Below are positions 12,828 to 26,294 of a DNA stretch of 64,000 nt, in pieces (position 1 is the stretch's first letter; each line of letters starts with the position of its first letter). A program made the position numbers and the translations under genes. The notes under the pieces were generated by a model, which was given only the letters and a program-made list of their open reading frames with translations, was not told the DNA's origin and ran no database searches. This DNA is from Icerya purchasi (lineage: Eukaryota; Arthropoda; Insecta; Hemiptera; Monophlebidae): contig CM077116.1 of assembly GCA_039619475.1 (NCBI GenBank), forward strand, positions 464,069,576 to 464,133,575, read 5' to 3'.

Positions 12828-15800
12828 CAGGCCCGTGTCCAGAATTTTGAAAAGGGGGGTTTTGAAAATTTTCTTTGCATATTTATTTTATAAATAATAC
12901 ATTTTTCACTAATATTCATACTATTAATAATTTCGGTTTGGTCCCATTTTCCTAATTCCCATTTTGCCTAAAAATGAAACCGCACAGAAAAAATAATAAT
13001 AATAATAATTTGAAAAAATCAACTTGGCAACATGGACACGTTTGGAAGGCAGAAAAAAAGATAAAAAAAGCGGCTAGAGAAACGAAAGAGATTGACAAAT
13101 AGCATAGTTGAAAAGTGCATACGTGCGATTTTACGACTCGCGGTATTGAATTGTCATTGCTTGATGGCGACACTAATAAAAATGCGTACGGACAAATTAG
13201 TATACAGTAAATTTCCGATTATTTTATTATTTCTCCGGTAAATAATTCGATATCTACTTCGAATTTCATCGTAAATAAATAGACCTGTACACCGATTAAA
13301 ATTAAGCATCGCTTGTTAGGACGCGAATGAAAAAAATTAAAGCAAATTTATTTCTCACAAAAATAACTACATCGCTGCTTTATAATCACATTATTCCTTT
13401 TTTAACATGCGGCAAATCACCACATACTGATTGCTTTACACCATGAAGCCGCGATCTGTTGTGGTTCGGGTCTTATATACATATATAACCGTACCGAAGA
13501 AAACTGTAATTCTATCTCGAATATGTGTATAAAAAACAGAAATTCTGACTCACAATCAATCTAGTATAATAATGGACGTATAATCGAACGAATAAATATA
13601 TACCTGATATTTATTAGTTAAAATATTTATTGCAAATTAAGTTTTAAATGAAATTATAGTGTATTCAATTAGATTTCGGCAACAAAAAATAAGAAAACTG
13701 TCATTTGTTAAAAAAATTATTTCTCTTTTCATTTGCTATAAATTTTTGTTTTATACGTCAAAAGTACATTGTAAAATATTTTCTTAATTACATGCAATAG
13801 CGTCTTTTTATACTCTCTTTTTTTTTAAATTTTTTAGTGTTAAACTGTAATCTACCGGCAATTTGTTGAATTAAGACATTGTAAATAACAAAATAAAATG
13901 TTTTTTTTCTTTTCTTTTCTTTTTTTTCCTTTACAAAAAAATGGCGTTCATCCAGCAAATTTAAGAGATTATAAAAGGAAGAAGAGAACTATTAGAATCT
14001 AATTCGATTGGCCACTAGGGAAATAAAGGAAGCAAGACAAGGAGGACTGCAAACGAGAAAAACGAAAGTAATTGTACAAGGTGGGGTTTCTTTATTTCAA
14101 AAGTTCGGAGTAAAAATATAAACATTCAGGTAAAAAGGAAAAACATTCAAATACGAAATTATTGAGGTCGCATGCTAAATGACAGTTATAAGAGTGTAGC
14201 GGGTAGCCAGAAGATATAGCGGGAGATAATCTATGAAGAGCGGAAGGCAATAAAAAATGGTCCTATACATAGATTACAAATAGCAGAAATCACTGAGTGA
14301 CGAATAAATAGAAAATAATAAAACCTAGAACGACCGGGGAGTGAAGGTTGAATAGATAAGTACAGTGAAGCGGGATTAGAGGGAGTTGAATGATAGCCAT
14401 CAGAAAGAGTTGAAAACTTTTCGGTAAAATGCTGCGATTTGAGCTAAAGAATCGACTGATCTGTTTCCAGCAATGTCGATATGACTAGGCACCCACATAA
14501 AATTGATTTAGATAGTATATGTAGAAAGAAGATCATAAATAATAGATCGAGTTTGGATACTGAAGGAATATCACATAAGTAGGGAAAAGAAGGGAGTAGA
14601 TAGCTAAGAGAACACTTTTAGAGTCAGATATTAAGTATTTACGAGAATTACGAGAAGACGAAATAAATAAAATTGAACAGAAGATTGTAGTATGTTTGTT
14701 CAAAAAAGTCATCGTGAGCATTTTAACTGACCTTTTCTTCGCTAAAATGTAACTGAAACCAAACAAAAGTGAAGCAAAAACAAATATGGAACCTTTCAGA
14801 CTGAGCTGTTTTACATGTTTCTTAATTTTTTACAACTAAAAATCTATTGCTAAAGACTATCATATATAATATATATACCACTCCAGACATGGATTTATGA
14901 GAACATTTAAAATATACATATCTATTTTTATACGGTACTTTTAATTCTATCTTCATTTTTATTCATTTCATACTTTTTGCTATAGACGTGATCATTTTTT
15001 TTATATTTCCAGATTTATTTTTAATTATATTCACTACTTTTAATACTATGCTAGTTTTACTTAGTTCCTTTTAAATGTTACCAAATCATTGTTTCCTTCC
15101 GATGTTTTCAACCTTAATTTACGTTTACATTACCATAAGTTTCTTTTATATCAATGAACGCTGTAATAAACAATGTAATCTGTTTTGCTTTTTATAAAAA
15201 TTGTTATAAGTGAACTTAAAGCAACAGTTCTTTTAGTTTTAATAAAAACAATAAAAATTAAAAATTAAAGATAAGTTCATTAACTTATAAATAATTTAAA
15301 GTATATACTATTAGATTAATAAAACTTATTTTGCCATGATTATGGAGTATGTAACTCCTAAACATGTCGGCTCTTTTTAATTTTTTAAAATATAATTTTC
15401 TGTAATATACGATTTTATAAATTTTTAATAAAACTTATTTATGCTTAATAAATCCGTATTAACTTTATTTTTCGGTTATTAACTTTTTAAATGCACTTTT
15501 TGCTCCTTTTCCTAAGCCCAAAAAAATTAAGAAAAAGTAAAAAAATAATTCTTCGTTTGTTTATTTTATTTTTTCAATTTGTAATAAAGCGTTTGTCCGC
15601 TTAGAACTCGTTATCTGAAGTGTTTTTCTTTCTTTTTTTCTGGAACTCCGAACTTTAATGTTCATGTCACACTAAATATCACTAAGGTTTCTAATATACT
15701 GACTGACATGGCGGGTGGGATTTATAGAACACTGGACTTCGAATGGAATAACTCGCAAATCAACGTTATCGGAGTTATCGTTTCGTGTATATTTACATTA

Positions 15801-16341
15801 AACATTTTTAGCGGTATTTTTTCACTTCTGATTTTTATATGAACCTTTTTTTGTTGTTTTTCGGAGAGAAAAAAAAAAAAAACTTTAACAGCGGAATCAG
15901 ATAGCAAAAAAAGTGCAGCGTTTAGTCTGTTTATTGTTGCCAACACGAAATCATTCGTACGTTTGTCTGATTTTTTTTTTATTCGCTGAGTAAGCGAAAT
16001 CTTAAATTTAGTCAAAATGGGAAGTTACCATAATTTCTATAATTTTGCTTTATGTACTAATAATTTATATAAATGAACTATGTGCTAAACATTAATAAAA
16101 ATTACATATGTTATTGATTATACTCGTAATAAAAAATTTTGCATAAAATATTAATGAAGTACCCAAAAGTATGGAACATATTTTTTCTTTTTTCTTCTAA
16201 AGGTAAGAACACTCCAAAAAATCATCAATATTTATTTTAAAGTTTTGATTTTTTTCAGATTTTTGCGTATTTATAATGACTATTTCAGTTCTCAAGGGGG
16301 TGGGGGTGGGTTTAACCAACCCCCCCGTGGACACGGCTTTG
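12828..16341. mobile_element. candidate hAT-like element with short terminal repeats
   Basis: The left end reads CAGGCCCGTGTCC, then about 12 bases later a run of G. The right end, on the minus strand, reads CAAAGCCGTGTCC followed by a G-run. The 8-mer GTGGATAG occurs at 12818-12825 and again at 16342-16349. On the left it is separated from the repeat by two extra bases, so the target duplication is imperfectly placed. No hAT transposase was recognised inside; instead the element contains an RNase H relic of a LINE. It could be two unrelated solo ends. Confidence 0.4.
13960..14766 (-). pseudogene. LINE RNase H domain relic
   Basis: The minus strand carries an RNase H-like domain as found at the C-terminus of I- and Jockey-type LINEs. 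At about 14600-14640 it reads LISDSKSVLLAI, where the D of SDS is the expected catalytic aspartate. At about 14430-14510 it reads INFMWVPSHIDIAGN, matching the WVPSHxxIxGN block, followed by SVDSLAQIAA. Several stops and at least two frame changes separate the blocks. The reverse transcriptase that should lie upstream (towards 15 kb) was not recognised. Confidence 0.7.
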
Positions 16342-16349
16342 GTGGATAG

Positions 16350-17100
16350 TATATATTTTTATAACGATTTATTAAAAATAATGAAACTTTTATTATGACG
16401 AAAAATAAATAAATCTGATATTGAATATTCGGGTAAAACAATTATTGTCTGATAGATGAAATTCAGCGATATATTCGTGCTCGATGAATTTTACTTCCAT
16501 TTCCAGTATCAGATTTTTGATTTAGCGACGGATGTTATTCCGTGTCTTCTAAATTTAGTAATCTTTAACTTTTATCATCCTAGGTTCTGATTGTTTTTGT
16601 CGATTAACGTTAGATAGGGTTTTACGGCGATACGACGCTGCACTACGTATTTTTGCAAAGCGGACGAGTAATATTAGTTTTGTTGACATAAATGTCAATG
16701 TTCATTTTATAGTAGTGTTCCAAGATGATTTCTCGTTTTCTATAGTGCATTTCGAAGTACATTAGCGGGCAAAAGTGGGCGAGACTCCGACTCTAAAGTC
16801 GACTTCGTATCAACTTACATTTAGACTTACACGAGAACGGGTCGATTCTAATCATCGGCTCTGTACCCGTGTTAATAAAACAGAATTTGATGCTATTTGT
16901 AGCGCCGGGCAAACGTTAAAATACGAACCGATTTTAAAACGGATCGACTTTGAATTTTGAAAAAAAAAATAACGCTTGTTTGACTTGAAAAGAATCACAG
17001 CTCATTCTTTGTTAAGAGATAATAGAGAGATCTTTCATTGCAGCGTAAGCGAAATTGTGTTGAGCACGCTGTACTTTTTTCAGTCTACATTCTCTGCCAC
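16350..17100. other. anonymous DNA, no gene seen
   Basis: No recognised motif on either strand. The 61-codon frame at 16775-16960 has no recognisable similarity. Confidence 0.4.
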
Positions 17101-17348
17101 GTACTTAAGGCTAAACAGATAGTGGCGCATCGAAAAAAGCTGCGATACTAGCGAACAAGCAAAGCGAAAAGGAGTACAGAGCATTGATAAGGAAGTATCA
17201 ACACATAGTGGCGCGTCGCGAGCATAACGAAGAACAACGAAGAGTTTCTGATAACGCCACCGGTATTCGCCCGGTTGATATCAGTTAAAAATCGGTATTA
17301 TTTTGGTCGAAAATTCTGCGCTAAAAATATTCGATTTTTTATTGAAAA

Positions 17349-17513
17349 ATGGGAAAAGTACGAGAAAATGTAATGTACACGGAAATAAAAAAAAGTAGAA
17401 ATTATACACGGCGAATTTCACTATTTACACATGTACATGGAGAATTAAGAAGACACGCAGCGGAAAAATTAGATTCGTATTTACGCATGAATATTTCAAC
17501 TTTTGATCGAACA
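17349..17513 (+). pseudogene. Harbinger transposase N-terminal remnant
   Basis: The 55-codon stretch ends in RRHAAEKLDSYLRMNISTFD. The pattern of a short basic helix followed by (F/L)-R-M-(S/N)-x-x-TF(D/E) is what Harbinger nucleases (DDE_Tnp_4, HARBI1-like) show just before the catalytic domain. The frame then runs into a 21-C tract and non-homologous sequence, so the nuclease core is missing. The methionine at 17349 is the first in frame and follows the element's left end by about 240 bases. The assignment rests on one short motif plus the Harbinger ends around it. Confidence 0.55.
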
Positions 17514-17534
17514 CCCCCCCCCCCCCCCCCCCCC
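17514..17534. repeat. uninterrupted 21-base C tract
   Basis: A run of 21 C, extremely unusual in this AT-rich window. It sits exactly where the transposase remnant stops being readable. It could be slippage or an assembly artefact. Confidence 0.95.
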
Positions 17535-18499
17535 GAGTGGGCAAACTTTTTTTTTTCGTTGCTAAATTTAAAGTTCATATATTATAAAATATTATGTCAA
17601 ATGTAAAAGATCGTATGATAAAGTAAACATATGATTTCTTCCAAAAAATAAATATTACGGTAACTATCGAAATGAACATTTTAATTTCAAAGCTAGCCGT
17701 TTTTGTTTCTGAAACATTTGGCACAATAAAAGATTTTTAATTTGGCAAGCATAAATTTCCCAATATAGAAATTGCGTTAAATTGTCTATTTATAATTTAT
17801 AATTAGGAAATATTTATACAAACGTTTAAATCAAATGTTCATACGTACACTTATTAGTAGATTTTATTAGCTACTTCATGCTAGAGTTTATTCAAAATAA
17901 AACGGTTATAGTGATCATTTTGTTGATCCAAAAGTGGTTTTCGAACGAGTACAATACAAATAAGTAATTATTTATTCATTTCAATATAATTTTAGTAAAA
18001 ATAATTTAAGATCGCGGCTATTACATTTTATCTTTAAAACTAAATAATAAATTGTGCAGAATTTTTAAGAGAGTTATTGATAATAGAAAAAACTGATCTG
18101 TACGCAAATATTACAAAAAGTATGTTTCATGGTTTCCTGGAAGATGAATAAGCAAAGATCAAATAAAAACAATTACATACACACTCTCCTCCCCCCCCCA
18201 AAAAAAAAAAAATATGTCTGTCCGGGGTTATTTACCAGATGTATGAGAATTTTTTCCAGTCACCGAACCTGAGTATGCTAGAACTGATAATCCGGTTGTG
18301 GAATGTGGGGAAAGAACGGAATGGAATGAAAGCGACATAGCGGCGAAAACAAACAGTTTGAATTCTCCGCTTTGCTCGTTGCTGACAGATCTGTCGCGAT
18401 CATCTTTGACGCGCCAGTATATTCACTTCCGTAATATCGTCGCTTTACTCTTATATTGCAGCTTTCTTCGGCGCGCCACTATGTGCTTAGCCTAACTTA

Positions 18500-21400
18500 A
18501 CGTTTTAAGCCAGCGGGTCATCTTTAAATTTTTTAAAATTTTGGGCGGCCGTGCAAATGAATTGAAACGAAAAAATAAACCGCAGGTAAATTTTCCGATG
18601 CTAATTCGGTGTTTCTTTTTTACGCTTTTTTTTTTTTGTTTTTCACTGTTTGTGGCTAACTCTTTATTTATGCTCATTATTAATATGTTATGCCTCTTTT
18701 TTTTTTTTTTTTAATTTTAATCGTTTATGTGTGTAGTAGTGCCGATAAAAATATATTCGCGTTTTTTATTTTTATTTTTGGTCATCGTCAGCTGCGTAAA
18801 CCGATATTCTGTCCAGCCGCATTAAATATTATTCCTCTATATTGTAGTAATAGGCAAACTATGAGTAACATGGTTGAATGTCTGAATGTGAACGTCACAA
18901 GGCCAACGAGCTCTGTGAATTGCCTGACCCTTACTAATTAACTCCCGTGTGTGTTTCTGACAATTGAAAAAAATATTCTCTCTCAAATTGAATTGATGAG
19001 AAGGATTTTTTCGTAAGTTCATTCTATGAACACGTTCCGAACATTGCGTTTTAACCGCAGTCGATAGGTCATTGTTGTTAACCTTTTCGGTAGGCATAAA
19101 TTCAAAAGCAAATGGGCTATTTTAAAAATATTCGTAAAGCTAGAAGCGACTTCCTGTTCCCATTCTCGGCGGTTCAAAACTTACTGATGACAGAAAGAAT
19201 GTCCTCGAGATAAAAATATATAATTAACAGACAGTCTCCAATCAAAAACACACTGTTCGCCAGCTTATCTACTAGTGTAAACTATGTTTAAGGGATCTGT
19301 TGGAAATGCTTCTGCCTTTCAGGCAGCTTATTAATCTCTTAGTGCGGTAAAGGCATTTTCGACAGTTGCATCTATATGGCTAATTAGAAAGTCTCTTAAA
19401 TTTTCGGAAGTTATGGTAGATGTCAGTGCCTTCGTGAAAAACTCGAAAAAAAGGTGCTCAGAAAGTTAAACGAGATATCCTAATCTGTAATTAAAAAAGC
19501 ACATCCCGCTCCATTCCCTGATATAGATTCGTAAAGGCCGTACGGTTCTCCGGTGGTATTAATCGGATCCCCTCAAAAGAATCTGCGTTATATTCGGGCG
19601 AATGTTTTTCTTCTATAACGCAGTTAGAGGGCTTTAAATTATTTAAGGCACTGCTACGGGAGAGAATAGTAAAATAGTCCATCCATTAAACTGTTGTGCT
19701 TTTATATATTTTTCATTCCGCGAACCGCACAAAAATATTATGTCTGTCGCAGGTTGCACCGGATTTAACTTGTGCTATTGCTCGCAGCAGCTGTTTTCTA
19801 TTTTTTTACTTCTTACCCTTTATCCATAGATGTTTCATATTTTACATCGTTATTATACCGAATTCCCTTTCATAGTGAAATTATTACGTTCTTTGCTTGT
19901 GTTTTTTTCCGGAACATATGTAGATGTGTTGTGTTCGTTGAAAGAAGAAAACCAAGCGTTTGTCGTGTAAAATATCTGTGTTAATGGCAAACAGTAGATT
20001 TCGCTACAGTGAACAGTTGTTTGTATTTCAACTGTAAAAATTAATTTGTAACTTTCGAAAGAAAAGAAAAGATCCACTGAACTCTAGAGCTTGTATGATA
20101 GAATCGGTGTTTTTTCTGTTAGTTCCCGTATAATTCGTTTTTAGTCTGGTTCATTTTTGCGTTCGTGCGAGAAAGTTGCTTATAAATTGAATTGATTATA
20201 AAAACAATTTACAACAATTACAATATGCGCGTCAGTCACAGGATCGGCAAACTCTTTTGAACGGTTCACGCTTAAATGATTTTAATTAAATTTCTCAATC
20301 TTAGGTATTTTGCTATATGCTTTCCGCATGTCAGATATTATTTATGTTCCTTGCAGAAAATTTCGATTGGGAACTGCGTGTATGAAACTGCCTTTTCTGC
20401 CGACTCCTCCGAATATCCATCGTTATGGATATACATATATTTTCCCAACATTAATCATTCTACAGGAAAAAATATAATTCATCTATTTGTATTGTTTTTT
20501 TGTTGTTTTTTTTTGATATCGTCGATCATTTGAAAGTTTTTTTAATAGGTTCAACACTTCTCCTAAATACTTTTTCCAATCGTTATAGAATTTGTAGATA
20601 ATCCTTCGGCACAAAATTGTTAATATGTTCCTGTGTCCGCAAATAAATATGAATGTCTATAATATATTGAGTAATAAAAATAATATTTAAATGTCGACCT
20701 TTGTGTTTTGGATATGTTCTTCCATTCTTTTTTCTTTTTTTACAGAATTTTGAATCGTTCGTTCGCAGGTTTATTTATCTCCGTATATAATTAAAAAATA
20801 GTTTGTCTTTAAAAAATACCTACATCTGAAGATTTACTCTAAAAATTTAATAAAAATGCCCTTCCCGTTAGTAATACGGTTGGAAGCGGCACTATGGTGT
20901 GGTTTAAATTTTCCTTATTCGAATCTATATTTATTAGTGGTTAATTAACATTGATAATACTTTAATTTTTTATCTCGCTGAAAATTAGGTTTTTTCAAAT
21001 TTAAATTTTCGCCGGAAATTGATAATATTTCAAATCGGTCGCGTTGGTTGAATTACAAAAACTACTCTTAAGAGACCACACTTTATCGCCCTTTTTGATA
21101 ACTGCTCAATTTATGTGCGCTGATTTTCATCAGTGCTCACACGGTACCATCATTGACTCGTAGTTTCGCAAAAAAAAAAAAAAAGAATTATGAAAATCGG
21201 TCCACATGGGTACAAGTTATGCGGGAACATATTTATATATGTATATGTATATATGTATATATATATATAGGTGTGCAAAAAAAACATACGTCACGAATAT
21301 TTGACTTTCTTTTTGAAGTCGTAAAAATTAACATTAATACCACATAACTACTACTGGTGGTAGTAACATATGAAATTACAAATAACACATTGCATTTAAA

Positions 21401-23820
21401 TTGTGATGATTAAACAGCGATAATGTAAAATAGCTATAATAACTGGAGTATTATATATTACTATGTTTTGTATCTCTCACTGGCGTTAGTATGTTGGGCA
21501 GAAGGGGTTGTTAACGTAAGTTAAACACTATGGAGCTAGACCACCGTGTACAACATTCAACGGACTCTAAGCGACAGTCAATTTGCATCTGAGAAGTCTA
21601 TTCTCGACATGCATTGCAAGAGTTAAAGTCTCTCGTCTCTGTAATCTGGCGGGTAGCGAAGAGAATTTCAGTCAGTTGAAGTAGTCTATTCGACTGCATT
21701 TAATGCCCCGTTGTTAGAATATATTTACGGTATAAATCTGGCAGAAGAGCGTGCAAAACATTAATTTCACTTGATCTGTGTTGATCGGCTTATAGATTGG
21801 TAACGGTGAGAGAAGGTTTATTGAATAAGGCGGGAAAGTGAGTGTTACGGACCGAAAAAAAGATATTAAGCCGTATAGTTTGGCCAATCCTTGGCAATCA
21901 AAAGAAACGACGGAGTCCCATATTATCTGAAGGAAACCGGTTCGAAGGAAATTAGAAAATCGTATGGGTAGAGCATTGAAGTGAGCTCGAATATGGTTGA
22001 TGTGGTCGGTACGGCAGCAGGGGATGAGAAGATATCTTTGTTTGAGGCGGATCAGATTGATAGGAATTTTTGTCAGTAGCTGCGGGTAGGAGAAACGTAG
22101 ATAGGATAGCGCGCATTCTGGTTAGATTTGTGAAAGTTGAAAATTTCAGTGATTATTTTTCAGAGTCGCCACTTATAGCAAAGTAACTTGCAACAGGATC
22201 GTACGGCAAAGGTTACCGCCTCAGCTAGGCTTTTTTGTTATTTGGCCGCAGTTAAATCACCGTGTCTTCGTGTATAACATTATTGTGTACGATATGTATC
22301 CTGTTCATTTATACGCCTCAGAGGTCGCGAAACCAGAAGCGTTCATGTCTGCATGCTTCATCGGTTCTGTCGAAATCCTCGATACAAATACATCGTCCCC
22401 AGTGATGCATGCGAAGTTTCCTTTTTCAATATCGCACGTTTTATGTGAGCTTCGCGCTTTTTCTAATTACTTCCAGTAAGGCAAAAGTTGTCGTATTTGT
22501 TTCACTTTCGCCGCGGAGAGCAGCCGACTGTTGCTTGTGGATAAGGTGAAATTATATTCACAAACGCGGTCACGCTGGTTTTCCCCCTGCCCCCAAGGAT
22601 GTCTTTTCCACTTTTTCATTTCTTTTTCTACATATTTTTTCTTATACCTTTCCCAAATCTCTTTCTGCCGAACTAATTTTTAATTCTACTTCTTAACTTT
22701 ATAAAACCCTCCTTTTTTTTTTTTCATATTCAGTAGTTATCGAAAACTTGCGCCTAAATTATGTTTAGTCTGTTGTTTAAAAATATACAGGCAGTCCAAT
22801 TTTCTTCTCACAGAACGGCTATTATGTTTTTCGTTTCGAGGATCAATTTTTTCAAATGCCCTGCAGAATTTGTAGCGGAATTTCGATTTCTGTATAAGTG
22901 TTAAATTTATTTTATTTTTATTTTTTAAGTCAGTAGCTTTGATTCGTTTTGAAATGTTGGTATTTTTTAATTATAAAACATGTTGCAGACCGGTTCAATT
23001 TGCAGTGGGACGTGATCACGCTGCTTTTTTGCTATTTATTTTGAAAAATGGGAAATGTAGATTTGCATTTTTTTTTTTTTTTTTTGTTTGATTTTAAGTA
23101 TTTATAAATAAAATAACGCAACCAGTAATTAAACTTAAAACATAAATGAAATGAGAATAGAGTTTTACGTTAATCTTCGAAAAATTTATACTATACATTT
23201 ACATTGTAAATATCGTATTTAATTCAAAGTGGTGTGCGAGATTTTCTACAAAATTACGTTTAAATCATTCAGATTATCGCGATTTTACAAATAACGTCTG
23301 TGTGAACAAACGTCTGCGGGATCAGCATGGCTTAAAAATTAATTTCGAATTTCTCGGAAGAATTTTGACACATAAAATACGTGTACACTAGCGTTTCTCT
23401 GACAAATTTAGCAAGGTTCTCGATCATGCATGACGTTCCATGCGCCCGAAGATTTCGTATGTTACGCTAAAGATAGGTGTAACATTTATATTTACGTAAT
23501 GCTAAATTCAAAATAAATATTTCCAGTTTCGAAATTGTAATGAATCACGAAAATTCCCGCAAATGTTTATATTTACGAGTGTTTTGATTTATTTTTTTTT
23601 TTATTACAAATTTATTTCTATTTAATATAATTTATAATATTCTACCTATATGTTTATATCCACGGATGCAATATTTACATACGTACGCAAAGAATTTCCG
23701 CAATATTGCTTCCGTCAAGCATATGCTTATCGACGGAACATCATTATATTATTTAAAATTGAATAATTTGATTCCGGTAAACTAAACATTTATATCTCTT
23801 TTTCCTCCCTCATCTCCTTC
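18500..23820. other. long anonymous stretch, no gene identified
   Basis: I found no recognisable protein domain or transposon end. The interval contains T-runs, a TA-rich microsatellite near 21230-21268, and a less AT-rich part at about 21500-22500. Frames of 60-95 codons (for example 19491-19682 minus and 22270-22479 plus) have no recognisable content. A host exon here cannot be excluded. Confidence 0.4.
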
Positions 23821-23829
23821 TTTCTTCCT

Positions 23830-25000
23830 TTTCTTATTCTTGCCCTAATATTTCATTCTGTATTCACTCGTTACGTTGCAGCCAATTTTTAGCCTTTAAA
23901 TTTTCTTATTTTATTCTCTTCCATTATTTCCTCCGGAATTCTGTTTAATACCTTCGAAAGAATATGTATTTATTAATTTCTTACCCTAATTTCGTTTTCG
24001 GTATTGGTATGATGATATATTTAAGATTTTTCCACGGGAAAATTTCATTTCGTATTTTACCTCCAGCTTGTCATTTTTGCCCGTACCATATGCTGCTATA
24101 TTTTTTTATCATATACATCTAAGTTTTCTTCCTCTAGTATTTCATGTTTTGTTATTTACTAAATTCTTCGTTATTAATTTTAAGCACGTCATTTGTAGAC
24201 GATCGATCTTTTTAATACGTGTCTTCTTTGTTCTGCATGCTTGCATCCCGTATCTCATCCTCGATTCCACTAGTGCAAAGTGCATAATTTTTAACGTATC
24301 TTTACGTATCTTTTCATTGTGTCTGATGGCATCTGCAGTCTTTTTAGCTACATAATTTGTGTACGGTTATTCTAGCGTACGTTTTCGTCTACTATTATAC
24401 CTAAGTATTTACGATATTAAATGATTTCTAGTAACTTAGATTTCTTGTTCGAACATTTATCATCTTTTCCTATTCTACGAACGCAATGTATTATTTTTAT
24501 CATTTATGGTTTCTTATTTGTATTGAATTTCGTTTAAAACTCATTTGTTTTACCTGCGTTTACTGCTAGATTTTTATCTTATTGCCATCTACCATCAGCG
24601 AATTGTCACGTAATTATTTTCCTATCTGTTTAATATTTTTCCGGGCATATAATATTGCGGCTGTATCATCGGAGAAACACATATTTCATTGCGTTTCTCA
24701 GAATTTGTTTTAAGTCATTTATCTGCATTATGTACAGTATTGCTTCCTTGCAGCACATTTACTATCCTCTCTCTGTTTTCTGATTTTTACATGTAGTACT
24801 TTATAACTTTTTTGCTCGTTAAGTAACTTTTCACTAGTTTTATTTTTTCTACTGTGCCAATTTTTTTTAGATTTTTTAGCAGTTTTATAAAATCGCAAAT
24901 ATGTTAATTCCTAATTCTAACTGTTCTCTTACTTCTTCTGTAAAGTCTTCTGAAGTTGTTGACGTTAATTTTTCAGCTTGAAATTCGTAGTATTTTTTTA
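23830..25000 (-). pseudogene. LINE reverse transcriptase relic
   Basis: Reading leftwards on the minus strand the RT blocks occur in order with frameshifts. First comes KKIGTVEKIKLVKSYLTSKK (finger/palm helix, near 24870), then VNVLQGS (the VPQGS box, near 24750). These are followed by INDLKQIL, CFSDDTAAILYARKN (catalytic box, FSDD in place of YADD, near 24670) and KYLGIIVDENV (near 24390). KKTADAIRHNEKIRKDTLKI and ALVESRMRYGM follow (24220-24350). The tail RIPEEIMEENKIRKFK lies near 23950. The order and spacing leave no doubt that this is a LINE RT; the clade (CR1/L2-like or similar) is uncertain. The element abuts the plus-strand Jockey copy at about 25040. Confidence 0.8.
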
Positions 25001-25042
25001 TATTATCTCTTGTAAAAATTTGCTTTTAAAAAAAAAAAAAAA

Positions 25043-26290
25043 CTGAAAATGATAAACTGAATGGTTCTGTTGATTGCTGGCAATTGCCAAAACGCGCGCC
25101 GAAAACAATTAAAAAAATAATAAATACTTCTACGACCAAACGCAACATATACGAATTTCTTAAAAGTTAAGACACTTGCGAAATGCAGACTGATGATCCT
25201 CTTCCTAATAATAATGGGAACAACGAAATCGCCGTTTAGCAAGCTGAACCTCCAACCGGACTACTACGAATAAATATGAACATATCAATGTACCGTCACC
25301 CATAATGGTTAAAAATATACAAAAATTCACCGATTTCAGGAAGTTTCTACTAACGGTAGAACGAGTACAATTCTCACTAAAATCCATCCTATCAGATATA
25401 ACAGTCAAGCCACAAAATGCCTTCAGCTATAGGAGTTATTATCAAAAGATGGTGGCTACTTCTACTACACGTACTCTTTAACAGAAGACAAACCGTTCAG
25501 AGCGGTCTTAAAAAATCTCCATTCTACGACTGAAATAGCAGATATCTCGAATGAATTGCGATCTAAAGGTTTTAAAGTACCAAAAGTTACGAACATCTTG
25601 AATAACAGCACTAAACAACCTCTGCCAATGTTCTTTGTAGATCTCATGCCGTCTCCAAGAAATCGAGATATATTTTGAGCTCTCTCGTATTCTAAACACA
25701 GTTATAGTAGTCAAAGAGCCGTACAAGAATTCAAGACTGAAGCAATGCAAAAGATGTCAGTTACTGGGGCACTCAGCTAATTATTGTAACTTGCCATGCA
25801 CTAGAAGCGCTTCTGAACAGGCTATATGTGCTCTATGGAGATCATCCGGCCAGCTAAAGAGGCTGCGCTATCCATAAGCAGCAGGCACAGTTCTACAACA
25901 AACTACGCTCTTCCTACGCTACAATGCAGGCAAGTAATTACAACCAGTATCAACATCCTATTAATGATGTTCCCAACTGAAGTAGAGTTATACATATGCA
26001 AATGTTGTCAAAAATAAGCACGCAACACAAAATAAAAAAGATGACGGATGGTGGATTCAGTCTCTCTCGAAACTTTCTTAATACTGATAATGTTAGCCAA
26101 AACAATTATAGAATTTATACGAATAATAATGGTATTGATGGCATTAACAATGATATCTCGTCAATACTAGTCTCATTTCTAAACGATCTTAAAAGTACTA
26201 TAAATCCTCTTTCACCACTAGTGACTAAACTAATTGAAAAACTAATACCACAATGGACAACAACACTAGTCGCATCAATCAACACTCCTT
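25043..26290 (+). pseudogene. Jockey-type LINE ORF1 (gag-like, zinc-knuckle) relic
   Basis: The region reads as the nucleic-acid-binding ORF1 of Jockey-type LINEs with several frame changes. It starts with SVDCWQLPKRAPKT, then IMVKNIQKFTDFRKFLLTV. Next come TEDKPFRAVLKNLHSTTEI (25460-25520), LRSKGFKVPKVTNIL and QPLPMFFVDLMPSPRNRDIF (25610-25670). The CCHC knuckle QCKRCQLLGHSANYC follows (25738-25785), then a degenerate second knuckle, CALWRSS in place of CALCGDHPANY. The C-terminal part at 25996-26292 reads cleanly and ends ISSILVSFLNDLKSTINPLS. A stop at 26290 is followed almost at once by ORF2, the arrangement expected for Jockey. An A-run at 25027-25041 lies just upstream. Confidence 0.85.
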
Positions 26291-26294
26291 AGTG

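Larger units (their letters stand above)
17109..18492 (+). mobile_element. PIF/Harbinger-type DNA transposon, internally deleted
   Basis: The left end (GGCTAAACAGATAGTGGCGC from 17109) and the reverse complement of the right end (GGCTAAGCACATAGTGGCGC ending at 18492) match over about 55 bases with few differences. Both are flanked by TAA (17106-17108 and 18493-18495), the 3-bp target duplication typical of PIF/Harbinger. The core ATAGTGGCGCG recurs inside the left end near 17206, and a diverged version recurs inside the right end near 18405, so the termini carry subterminal repeats. The single coding remnant inside looks like the start of a Harbinger nuclease. The element is about 1.4 kb, shorter than autonomous copies. 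Confidence 0.75.

Noticed and set aside
19491..19682. 63-codon minus-strand frame with protein-like composition
   Set aside because: No domain recognised and no supporting neighbours; left as anonymous DNA.
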